Shown here piece by piece: positions 45,214 to 54,300 of a stretch of 64,000 nt of DNA. Position 1 is the first letter of the stretch. Every line of letters begins with the position of its first letter. The notes beneath the pieces were generated by a model. It was not told where the DNA came from. It did not search any database and was given only the letters and a program-made list of their open reading frames with translations. The stretch is from assembly GCA_963772225.1 (NCBI GenBank), contig CAVYWD010000004.1, forward strand, positions 372,001-436,000, read 5' to 3'. A program made the position numbers and the translations under genes. The stretch comes from CAVYWD01 sp963772225 (GTDB lineage: Bacteria > Myxococcota > Myxococcia > Myxococcales > UBA5297).

Positions 45214-45639
45214 CTAGGCGGCCGCCGGGGGCGAGTGCTTCGGGGCGAGCTCCAGCGCCGCGATCGGTGCGAAGGAGCCGGGCAGCCGGTGCCCAAGAGC
45301 GCCTCGGGACGCGCCGCGCGCGAAGCCGGGCGGCGCCGCGGCCACCGGCTCGAAGGAGCTGAGGGTCAGGTTCAGAAAGGCGCAGGCGACGTGCGAGTGG
45401 TCGAAGTGCCCGCTTCGGCTCTTTGCGGCGCCGTCGCGACCGGGCTCCGTCGACGGACTCTCCTGCACTTGGAGCGGGACGTCCTCGTAGACTTGGTGCT
45501 GCGCGCAAAAGACGTGCGCGTGAGTCGCGAGCGCGCGATGGAGCCCGGGGAGCGTCGGGGTCGCGAAGAGGAGCGCGGCCAGCAACGAGGCGGTCAGCAC
45601 CAAGGCGCGGCGCTGCAATTTGATAATGACTATCAACAT
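45214..45639 (-). CDS. His-rich exported protein upstream of czcBAC
   Basis: From ATG 45639 (141 aa) an N-terminal hydrophobic segment (RRALVLTASLLAALLFATPT) is followed by HAHVFCAQHQVYEDV and SGHFDHSHVACAFLNL. His and Cys clusters suit a periplasmic metal-binding protein. A downstream TTG near 45618 would give a more conventional signal peptide and leave the candidate Fur box wholly upstream; the start is therefore uncertain. Same strand as czcB, 214 bp ahead, and divergent from a TonB-dependent receptor. I do not recognise a named family. Confidence 0.6.
   Translation of the reverse strand: MLIVIIKLQRRALVLTASLLAALLFATPTLPGLHRALATHAHVFCAQHQVYEDVPLQVQESPSTEPGRDGAAKSRSGHFDHSHVACAFLNLTLSSFEPVAAAPPGFARGASRGALGHRLPGSFAPIAALELAPKHSPPAAA
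45621..45635. promoter_or_regulatory. candidate Fur box
   Basis: TGATAATGACTATCA matches the 7-1-7 Fur consensus (TGATAAT-N-ATTATCA) at all but one paired base. It lies at the 5' end of the His-rich gene, in the region between divergent metal genes. Fur-type repression by metal is inferred. Confidence 0.6.
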
Positions 45640-46011
45640 CGATGGCGCGACTCTAGTGGATCCATCGTCCGATTTCAAGCGAGGCCCGGCCGCGCTCTTC
45701 GCGAGCCTGGCTGCCTCGAGGCGCGCGACGACGACTGTGCATGGGAGTGAATCTGAGCGCCGGTGGGCCCGCGAATGGGCGCGAAGCATCTTGCGGCAGT
45801 AAGGAGCATCGCGCCGCAAAGGTGACGGCATCGTGGCGGCCGGTCGACTTCGACGAAAGCTTTCGCGACGTCGCGCCGGTGAGCCTCGCGGGCAAGCGCT
45901 TGACGGCCGCCTCCAGCGAGCATACGAAGTTCACATTCGTGCTACCTCGGCGAATCTGAGCCGAGGCGTCGTGCCCTCGGGCCAGGTGGGCCGTCCGCTG
46001 AGGGAGGTCTC
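45640..46011. other. 372-bp divergent intergenic region
   Basis: Apart from the Fur-like site at its left margin, I see a short plus-strand frame (45741-45959, text such as RPVDFDESFRDVAPVSLAGK) with no start signal or recognisable family. Confidence 0.35.
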
Positions 46012-48168
46012 GTGTATCGCGTCCTCGCGCCGTTGTTCACCTGCCTCGCAGCGAGTCCGGCCGCCGCGGCCGGAGCAGAGGATTCGCACCCGCCGATTCG
46101 CGAACCGGCGTCGCCGGGCGCGGCGCTTGGCGAGGGGGGCGACGAGGCTTGGAAGAGCGCGCCTGCGGTGGCCGGGCCCGAAGCTGGCCAAAGCCGGGAC
46201 GTCGAGGAGATCGTGGTCGTCGGGCACTACCAGAACCTGGTGGGGACGGCCGACGCCGCCAGCGCCGGGAGCTACACCCGCGCGCTCGTGGAGGATCGTC
46301 CGCTCATGCGCCCCGGCGAGGTGGAGGAGCTGGTGCCGGGGCTGATGGTCACGCAGCACAGCGGGGCGGGGAAGGCGAACCAGTTCCTGCTGCGGGGCTT
46401 CAACCTCGACCACGGCACCGACTTCGCCACCGCGGTCGAGGGCGTCCCGGTGAATCTGCCGAGCCACGCGCACGGCCAGGGCTACGACGACATCAACTTC
46501 GTCATCCCCGAGCTCATCGACCGCGTCGACTACTTCAAGGGGCCCTACGCCGCCGCGCAGGGCGACTTCGCCTCGGCAGGGGCGGCCAACCTCTTCTACG
46601 TGAAGCGCCTCGCCCAACCCTTGCTCGAGGCGAGCGCCGGGTCCTTCGGCTACTTTCGCTCGCTGGCCGCGGCCTCCGCAGAGCTCGGCGGCGGCGCGCT
46701 CCTCCTGGGGCTGGAGGCGATGCACGAGGACGGGCCGTTCGTCGTCCCGGAGGACTATCGCAAGTACAACGGGGTGCTGCGCTGGACCCGGCCGCTCGGC
46801 GGCGGCGCCTTGAGCCTCGTCGCCATGGGCTACTCCGGCCAATGGAATGCCACCGAGCAGATCCCGCTGCGCGCCGAGCCATCGGGCCTGAGCCGCTTCG
46901 GCACCGAGGACGCGAGCGACGGCGGTTCCTCTCATCGCTACAGCCTGTCGGCCGGGTGGAGCGGCGAGGTCGCCTTCGGAGAGCTCGAGGCCCGCGCCTA
47001 CGCCGTGAAGTACGACATGGACCTGTTCTCGAACTTCACCTACTTCCTCAACGACCCGGTGAACGGCGACCAGATGGAGCAGCTCGATCGCCGCTGGTAC
47101 TTCGGCACCGCGGGGAGCTGGGGGCGCGAGGCCGCGGCCCTGGGGCTCCGGGAGAAGGTGCAGCTCGGCTGGGACGCGCGCCGCGACGTCATCGACCCGG
47201 TGGCGCTGTACCACACCATCGAGCGGAAGCGCCTCTCGGCCTGGAGCGTGGACCGAGTGGCGCAGTCCACTGGCGCGCTCTGGGGCAGCGTGGATAGCCG
47301 CTTCACGCCCTGGCTGCGCGCCGTGCTCGGCCTGCGCGCGAGCTTCACCTCGGTCGACGTGAAGGCGAGCGACCCGCGCAACTCGGGGGCGCTGTCGGCC
47401 GGCATTCTCTTGCCGAAGGCGACGGTGGTCGTCGGGCCGTGGGCGAAGACCGAGCTCTTCCTGAACTACGGCGACGGATACCACTCCAACGACGCCCGCG
47501 GCGCCACGGCCACCGTCGACGCCCAGACCGGCGAGGCGATTCCGAAAGTGACGCTGCTCCCGCGCTCGCGCGGGCTCGAGCTGGGCGGGCGCACCGAGGC
47601 CGTCCCCGGGGTGCAGACCTCGGTGGCCTTATGGCTCCTCGACTTCGCCTCGGAGCTCGTCTGGGACGCCGACGCGGGGACCACCGAGCCCGCCGGGCCC
47701 ACGCGCCGGATGGGCGTGGAGTGGAGCGCGCGCTGGCAGCCGCTGCGCTGGCTGCTCTTCGACCTGGACGTGGCGCTGTCGCGGGCGCGCTTCGTCCAGG
47801 CCGACCCGGCGGGGCAGTTCGTCCCCGAGGCCATCGAGTCGGCGGTGGCGGCCGGGGCGTCCATCCACCGGCTCGGCCCGTGGTCGGCGAGCTTGTTCAT
47901 GCGCTATTTCGGACCGCGGGCGCTCACCCAGGACGACGCCGTGCGCTCCCAGGCTTCCATGACCTTCAACGGGCAGGTCGCCTTTCAGGTCAATCGCAAC
48001 GTGCGGCTGAGCGTCGATCTATTCAATATCCTCGACGCCAGGGTGCCCGACATGTCCTATGAATACGTCTCCCGCCTCCCGGGAGAGCCGGCGCAGGGTG
48101 TCGCCGACGTCCACGAGCACCCCGCCGAGCCGCGCAGCCTTCGCGGCACTCTGACCGTTCAGCTCTGA
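46012..48168 (+). CDS. TonB-dependent outer-membrane receptor
   Basis: A 718-aa protein from GTG 46012 with GGGAGGT upstream. A signal peptide (RVLAPLFTCLAASPAAAAGA) and a TonB-box-like DVEEIVVVG precede the plug: RPLMRPGEVEELVPGLMVTQ, KANQFLLRGFNLDHGTDFAT and LIDRVDYFKGPYAAAQGDFA. The C-terminal barrel ends with an RSLRGTLTVQL strand. Several His-bearing loops (LPSHAHGQGYDD, VADVHEH) would fit metal or metallophore uptake. It is divergent from the His-rich/czc operon, so joint metal control is likely. Substrate not proven. Confidence 0.88.
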   Translation: MYRVLAPLFTCLAASPAAAAGAEDSHPPIREPASPGAALGEGGDEAWKSAPAVAGPEAGQSRDVEEIVVVGHYQNLVGTADAASAGSYTRALVEDRPLMRPGEVEELVPGLMVTQHSGAGKANQFLLRGFNLDHGTDFATAVEGVPVNLPSHAHGQGYDDINFVIPELIDRVDYFKGPYAAAQGDFASAGAANLFYVKRLAQPLLEASAGSFGYFRSLAAASAELGGGALLLGLEAMHEDGPFVVPEDYRKYNGVLRWTRPLGGGALSLVAMGYSGQWNATEQIPLRAEPSGLSRFGTEDASDGGSSHRYSLSAGWSGEVAFGELEARAYAVKYDMDLFSNFTYFLNDPVNGDQMEQLDRRWYFGTAGSWGREAAALGLREKVQLGWDARRDVIDPVALYHTIERKRLSAWSVDRVAQSTGALWGSVDSRFTPWLRAVLGLRASFTSVDVKASDPRNSGALSAGILLPKATVVVGPWAKTELFLNYGDGYHSNDARGATATVDAQTGEAIPKVTLLPRSRGLELGGRTEAVPGVQTSVALWLLDFASELVWDADAGTTEPAGPTRRMGVEWSARWQPLRWLLFDLDVALSRARFVQADPAGQFVPEAIESAVAAGASIHRLGPWSASLFMRYFGPRALTQDDAVRSQASMTFNGQVAFQVNRNVRLSVDLFNILDARVPDMSYEYVSRLPGEPAQGVADVHEHPAEPRSLRGTLTVQL

Positions 48169-48309
48169 TTCGATGCTGGGGACCCTGGGGAGCTCATGGG
48201 TGATGAATGGGGCGTGGGCTTTGCCGTGGCGCTGAGCCACGACGAACGCCACGACGAACCAGCGCGGAAACCGCAAGAGCATCCGTCTTCCGCGAGCGGA
48301 TAAGCCTGC

Positions 48310-48450
48310 GCGATCCGCGCCGTATGCCGGGCGAGAAAGAGACCGCGTTCGCGAACACCCGTTCGTAGAGTGCGTCGGGCATCCAGTCGGCCAGATCGGC
48401 CTGGATGAATTCGAGGTTCGGCAGACGCTTGCGCGCCTCTGCCGACGAAG
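48310..48450 (-). pseudogene. trans-aconitate methyltransferase (Tam) fragment
   Basis: One minus-strand frame reads AEARKRLPNLEFIQADLADW and MPDALYERVFANAV, the SAM-binding core of Tam-like class I methyltransferases. Everything before and after is missing or out of frame. Remaining parts of 48169-48641 hold no recognised gene. Confidence 0.5.
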
Positions 48451-48641
48451 AGCCGCGATTTGCAACCGGTCGCGATCTGGCGCGGGACCCTCGCAGAGCT
48501 TCTTCGAGGGCCGCCCACCAGGCTCCACGCTGCAGCTCGTTTCGTCCGGACCGCTTGCGTGTGTCCATGCCTCCCACGAGCGAATAGTGGCGTTCGTGCG
48601 ACGCTTGCGCAACAATTCGCGGGAGCTGCCGATAACGACCA

Positions 48642-49910
48642 TTGACCGCGTTGGCGGGGACGCTCCTCAGCGAACACCCGACCCCGGAAGGAAGCGAGGC
48701 GCTCGTGGTAGTCCCCATCTCCGATAGGCAGCCCTCGAACGACGACGTCGTGCTTCTGGGTATGAACAGAGAATCCGTGGCGGAGGCGAACGCGCTTCGG
48801 CGCGACGGCGTCAACGTCACCTCGATCCAGGACACGTTCGAACCGGGCAAGGTCACGTTGAAGAATAAGGGCGACCCGCCGGTGACCTACGACCTCACCA
48901 CGCGCGAGGGCGTCGACAAGCTCGCGTTCTCGTTCGGGCTGCCGACCGAGCAGACGCGGAAAATCGCGAACGCGATCTGGGAGGCCAGCCCAGGCGCGCG
49001 CGATGAGCTCGCCCAGCTCGCCAACATCTGGGCGAAAGGAGAGCGCCGCGAGCCGATGCCCTCTCGGCTGATCCTCTCCGGCCACCACATCACCGGCGCG
49101 ATCTTCGGCGACAACAACGGAAGGATCGCCTGGGACGATCTCAAGAAGCTCGCCGAGGCCATGCCGATGGCCGCCCGCAACATCGAGGACCTGCACGTCT
49201 CCGCCTGCTACACCGGCGGCGACTACCACATGAAGATCTTTCGCTCCATCTTTCCGGAGGTGAAGACCATCTGGGCCTACGACGGCTCGGCCCCGGGCGC
49301 CGAGAGCGGCGCGACCGTGCACGAGAGGCTCTGGGAAGCGGCGACGCGAGGCAACATCGACAGCCTGAAGTCCGCGATCGCCCTGCACACCCGCAAAGGC
49401 GAAAACGTGGCGGTGTGGAGCAAACGGCACGGATACCTGGACAACGACCCGACCCCTTCGCCGGAGCTGCGCCGGAGCATCGACGCCTTTGAGGCCAATT
49501 GGGCCGAATACTTCAACGGCACCTCGAGGGTGACGAACCCGCAGTCCGGCCCCCTGCGCGACTACTACGCCAACGTCCAGAGGCTCTCGAATCGAGAGGA
49601 CATACCGGCCGACGAACGCGATCGCCTCAAGAAGCGGCTTACCGTGACGGCCCGCCTCTTGTTCTACGAGGCCAAAGTGGCGCCCAATTTCGCCGGGACG
49701 TACTCCGGCAACATCAAGGCTGGCTTCGAGTCGGTCGGCATGCAGGCTCCCGATTTCGCCAGGCTCGGCCGCGCGGAGGCGCTCGCCAAGATTCAGGAGT
49801 TCAAGCAGAGGGCCGGCGCCAATCCGCCCGCCCAAGCCAGCGCCCTCATGCCGTTGCTCGATGGCCTCCAGCGACTCGATCCGTCGGTCATCCCCGAGGA
49901 ATGGGTCTAA
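48642..49910 (+). CDS. caspase/CHAT-like protein (clan CD peptidase fold suspected)
   Basis: A 422-aa frame from TTG 48642 (ATG 48762 is the first ATG). After an N-terminal region (VVVPISDRQPSNDDVVLLGM) comes RLILSGHHITGAIFGDNNGR with His148/149, a helix, and LHVSACYTGGDYHMKIFRSI with Cys189. A strand-His-Gly-like turn, helix, then strand-Ala-Cys is the layout of the caspase/CHAT His-Cys dyad. WAYDGSAPGAESG follows as a further strand. The last 200 residues are helical. No signal peptide. The large effector-like gene at 56254 and the lipoproteins nearby give little further clue. Peptidase activity is inference. Confidence 0.5.
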   Translation: MTALAGTLLSEHPTPEGSEALVVVPISDRQPSNDDVVLLGMNRESVAEANALRRDGVNVTSIQDTFEPGKVTLKNKGDPPVTYDLTTREGVDKLAFSFGLPTEQTRKIANAIWEASPGARDELAQLANIWAKGERREPMPSRLILSGHHITGAIFGDNNGRIAWDDLKKLAEAMPMAARNIEDLHVSACYTGGDYHMKIFRSIFPEVKTIWAYDGSAPGAESGATVHERLWEAATRGNIDSLKSAIALHTRKGENVAVWSKRHGYLDNDPTPSPELRRSIDAFEANWAEYFNGTSRVTNPQSGPLRDYYANVQRLSNREDIPADERDRLKKRLTVTARLLFYEAKVAPNFAGTYSGNIKAGFESVGMQAPDFARLGRAEALAKIQEFKQRAGANPPAQASALMPLLDGLQRLDPSVIPEEWV

Positions 49911-50476
49911 CGAACCAGCGCCGCATGCGGCTCGCGCGCTTCGCGGCGGCGAGCCTGTTCGCGTGCTCGAGCGCGGCGCCGCCGCCGCCGAGCGCCCCGA
50001 GTGAGCGTGCGCCCGCCTCGGACGGCCCCGCTGCGAAGGCATGTGCGGACGCGCTTGCCTCTGGGCTGCGTCGGGTCGAGTCGGTGCCGATGGAGCAGCG
50101 AGTCGCCCCGGCGCTGCTCGCACTGGGAGGCTGCGAGCCACTCGGCCCGCTGGCCGCGGCCGCGCGCTCGGCATCGGCGCTGGCGCGCTCGGAACGAGCG
50201 CGATCGCTCTGTCTCGCGGCTACACCGGAGCCGCGCTGCTCGATTCCCGGCGATGCCCCCGCATCCCGCCTCCCGCCCGAGTGCTGCGCCGCGCCCCTCG
50301 GGTTGAGCGGAACCGCCCAGAGGGACCTGGACGCCGGGACGTGTCTGTTCACCGCGGCCGTGCGGCTCAACCTCGCCTCGCTTGGTCTCTCGGCCGGGCA
50401 GGCGGAGCGCTTGCTGTCGAACCTGCTCCTCGCGAGCGCGCTCGAAGGAGAGGCCGAGCGCCGGCAAAGGAACTGA
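49901..50476 (+). CDS. small Cys-rich predicted lipoprotein
   Basis: ATG 49901 overlaps the stop of the previous gene and gives 191 aa; ATG 49925 in the same frame is possible. The lipobox is in ARFAAASLFACSS. After an Ala/Pro-rich spacer come CADALASGLRRVESVPMEQR, several paired Cys (RSLCLAATPEPRC, LPPECCAAPL) and a helical C-terminus. Not recognised. Probably co-transcribed with the caspase-like gene. Confidence 0.55.
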   Translation: MGLTNQRRMRLARFAAASLFACSSAAPPPPSAPSERAPASDGPAAKACADALASGLRRVESVPMEQRVAPALLALGGCEPLGPLAAAARSASALARSERARSLCLAATPEPRCSIPGDAPASRLPPECCAAPLGLSGTAQRDLDAGTCLFTAAVRLNLASLGLSAGQAERLLSNLLLASALEGEAERRQRN

Positions 50477-50603
50477 TGCCTGCTCGCCTCGGCGTCGCCT
50501 ACCCGCGGGCGACTCCCCCGGCGCCGGATCGCGCGACGGTGCTCCCCGATACTCACTCGCCCGCGGCCTCCCAACGAGGCGCCGGGCGCGGTAAGGTGCC
50601 TCC

Positions 50604-51041
50604 ATGTCCAGCTTCTCCACGCGCCTGCCCCACGTCGTCACCCGCGCCGACCTCGCCACCCTGCTCACGCCCACCTACGGCGCGGCGCAGTCGGTGGACG
50701 ACGACGAGGCGTTCGACCGCATGACTCAGGCCCTGGCGGACCCGAACCTGCTCGAAGATCTGCATCAGAGCCTCGCCCAGGCCTTGGCGGCGCGGCTGTC
50801 GCCCAACACCTCCGAGGATGCACTCCTGGACAAGCTCTCCAAGCGCGTGTCCGCGCGCAAAGGGCGCATGAAGCCCGCCGACTCGGCCAAGGTCGCCGCG
50901 CTGCTGGTGCGCATCAATTTGCAACTGGGCCTCGCGCCCGAGGCGATGCGCGCGGTGATGGAGAGCGACAAAGGCCGCGCCAGCCTGAAGGACGCGCTGC
51001 GCTTCGTGGGAGCGCACCTCGTTCAGGAGCTCATGAAGTAG
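50604..51041 (+). CDS. 145-aa helical protein of unknown function
   Basis: ATG 50604 has AAGGTG at 6-bp spacing. The protein is soluble and almost wholly helical (DLATLLTPTYGAAQSVDDDE, RLSPNTSEDALLDKLSKRV, LLVRINLQLGLAPEAMRAVM). No family recognised. Confidence 0.55.
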   Translation: MSSFSTRLPHVVTRADLATLLTPTYGAAQSVDDDEAFDRMTQALADPNLLEDLHQSLAQALAARLSPNTSEDALLDKLSKRVSARKGRMKPADSAKVAALLVRINLQLGLAPEAMRAVMESDKGRASLKDALRFVGAHLVQELMK

Positions 51042-51394
51042 GTCGCGGCCTTGGCGTCCCGAAATAGATGCCAGGTGTTCACGCGCCATTCCATTTTGAA
51101 ACAACCAAAGCTCGATTGTTAACATCGCCCGCGAGCCGGCCGCCTGTCTTCCCAAGGCGCTGACTTTCGCGACACGAAAAGGTCACCCTTCGCCGAATCT
51201 CCTCTGTCGGCGCGCGCCTGCGGGCACCTCTTGGGCGCGAGGATTGCGGCGTCACTTGCCCGTTGCTTGACCCAAAAGCCGGGCGCGCGCTGGAGTGCGC
51301 GCGGCGGCGGCAATTGCGCGAATCTTCGCGCGCAATGAGCGACGCGAGCCCCAATCCAGATTCCAAGCCGCTGGCAGCGGCCGAGGAGATCCGA
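51042..51394. other. 353-bp upstream region of the nucleotidase gene
   Basis: No gene seen. An AT-richer patch at 51085-51125 may hold the promoter; no convincing Pho box was found. Confidence 0.35.
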
Positions 51395-54300
51395 ATGAAG
51401 CTGCGGAGTACGAGTGCGCTGTTCGCGATGGCGACGGCCGCGCTGGTGGCCGGATGCTCGAGCCGGTCGAGCCCAACGCCGGCGAGCCAAGCAGGGCAGG
51501 TGACCATATCTCTCGCCTCGAGCGCGCTCTCGAGCGCCTCGGAGGTGGCCGCGATCTCGCTGTCGATGACGAACGTCGACACCCAGTGGACCACGAGCGG
51601 CGCCTTGTCCCAGGCCGCGGGCGGCGGCAGCTGGTCGGGCGCATTCTCACCCGTCCCTGCGGGCCGCTACACCTTCCACGCCGAGGCGTCCGACGCGCAG
51701 GGCAACGTGCTCTTCCAGACGGCCGATCCGTACCCCTCGACGCCGGTGGTCGTGGCCGCCGGCAAGACGACGACGGTCCATTTGATCCTGCAGGAGACGC
51801 ACCCCGCGGCGCCGTTCGCGAACAGCGCCCCGTACTTCACGAGCGCGTCTGCGAGCGAGACGGAGCTCGACGGCGCGCGGGCCGTCCTCCTCGCCGCGAC
51901 CGCCGCCGACCCGGACGGCGACGCGCTGACCTTCACCTGGTCGAGCGGCGGGAAAGGCACCTTCGGCGCCCAGTCCGACGCCGCGACCTCCACGTCGACG
52001 AGCTGGACCCCGCCCGGCGCCGGCGATTTCGAGCTCACCGCGACGGTCGCCGACACTCACGGGGCCTCGGCCGCGGTCTCCATCCAGATCCACGTCACCG
52101 ACGCCGCCGCCACCGTGGTGGCGGTCATCGACCTCAACCACTTCCCGGTCATCACCGGCGTGACGTCGGCGCCCGCCGTAGGCGGCGCCATCCCGCTGAC
52201 GGCGACCGCCATGGACGTCGACGGCGACGCGCTCACCTTCGGCGACTGGCGGTCGGACTGCGGCGGCAGCTTCTCCGCGGCCTCGACCGCGGTCGACGCC
52301 GCGTCCGGCGCCGCGACCAGCTCCACCGCCTTCACCCCGCCGGCCGGCCAGACCTCGGGCCGCTGCGTCCTCACCGCGACGGTCTCGGACGGCCGCGGCG
52401 GCACGGGGACGGGCAGCCTCACCGTGGACCTGAGCAGCGCCGCGGTCGGCGAGGACTTTTCGCCCCGCACCCTCACCGTCCTCGAGACCTCCGACGTGCA
52501 CTCGAACCTGATGCCGTGGAACTATTTCACCGGCACCGCGGATCAGACCATCGGCCTGGCCAAGGTCGCGACGCTCATCGGCCGTGAGCGGGCCGCGAAC
52601 GCCTGCACGCTCCTCATCGACGACGGCGACACCATCGAGGGCACGCCGCTCGGAACCTACTACGCGCAGATCGACCAGACCTCGAAGCACCCCGTGGCGG
52701 TCGCGATGAACGCGCTCGGCTACGACTCCATGACGGCCGGCAATCACGAGTTCAACTACGGCCTGGCCACGCTGGGCCGCTTCCAGAACGACGCCGCCTT
52801 CCCGGTGCTCTCGGCCAACGTCCGCAAGAAGAGCGACGGCTCGCCGGCCTTCGTCCCCTTCATCATCAAGACGGTGTGCGGCGTGAAGGTCGGCATCCTG
52901 GGCCTGACCACGCCCGGCATCACCACCTGGGACGCCGAGAACACGAAGGACCTCCTCGTGGACCTGCCCATCGACGCGGCGGCGCGCTACGTGCCCGAGA
53001 TGAAGGCGCGCGGCGCCGAGGTCATCGTGGTCGCCTTCCACGCCGGGCCGGATCGGGCGCCCGCGGTCAGCGGCGCCGCCGGCTGGCTCACCGACCCGTC
53101 GACCTGGGTGGACAACGGCAGCATGCCCCACGAGAACGACGTCATCGAGCTCGCACAACAGATCTCGGGCATCGACGTCATCCTCACCGGCCACACGCAC
53201 CTCGCCATTCCGAAAATGCTGATCGGCGGCGCCATCCTTCTCCAGCCGTACCGATGGGGCGGCGACCTAGGCGAGGTGAAGCTCGGCGTCGACCACGCGT
53301 CCGGCAAGTGGGCGGTGACCTCGCGCGACTCGTGGCTCATCCCGGTCGACGCGACGGTCGCCGTGGACCCGACCCTCGGCGCGCTGGTCCAGCCGTACCA
53401 CGACGCCACGCTCGCCTATGTCGAGAACAAGATCGGCACCGCGGTGGCGCCGTTCCCCGGCGGTGACCAGGCCCGCTTCACCGACAGTGCGCTCGCCGAC
53501 CTCATCAACACCGTGCAGCTTGACGCCGCTGCTGCCGCCGGCTACCCCGCCGACGTCTCGCTCGCCGCCATCTTCAACGACACCGGCATGATCCCCCAGG
53601 GCGACGTCAAGCTGCGCGACGCGTACAGCGCGTACATCTACGACAACACGCTCTACGTCATGGAGATCACCGGCAAGCAGCTGCGCGACGCCCTCGAGCA
53701 GGACGCGAAATACTTCGTCACGCTCGACCCGGCGAACCTCCCCGCCACGCCGGCGGCCGCGAAGGACCCAAACGCCCGCGACTACAACTGGGACCTCTAC
53801 AGCGGCGTCGACTACACCGTCGACCTCACCCGGCCGGCGCTGTCGCGCGTGACGAGCCTGAAGCTCAAGGGCGCGGACGTAACCGACGACCAGAAGATCC
53901 GCATCGCGGTGAACAACTACCGCGCCGGCGGCGGCGGATACCCGGCGCTCAAGGGCGGGACCATCCTCTGGAAGTCGGCGGACGGCGTGCGCGACTTCCT
54001 GGCGGCCTACGTCTCCAGCCACCCGAACCTCGACCCCAGCGCCGTCAACGTCTGCAACTTCACGCTGGTGCCGAACCTGTTCGGCCGCTACTTCCCCGGC
54101 GTCGCCCAGAAGTGCGCGGGCGCTTCGGTCTACGGCTCGGCCTCGACGCCCTCGGTGCTCGACCCCGGCCAGGCGGCGCAGCTGAAGGTCGTGGCCACCG
54201 ACGGCGTCTCGCCCTCGCCCTGGACCTTCACCTGGAGCGACGGCCTCTCGGCGCCGAAGAGCGGCGCGTTCTCGGTGACGGCCTCTGACGGCAGCTCTGC

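Noticed and set aside
45741..45959. A 72-aa gene in the divergent metal intergenic region
   Set aside because: No ribosome site, no recognisable domain, and an awkward position between divergent promoters.
48159..50174. A 671-codon minus-strand frame
   Set aside because: Antisense shadow of the caspase-like and lipoprotein genes; only a short Tam-like scrap near 48310-48450, in a different frame, is recognisable.
51647..53200. A 517-codon minus-strand frame in the nucleotidase gene
   Set aside because: Low-complexity shadow opposite clear metallophosphatase motifs.
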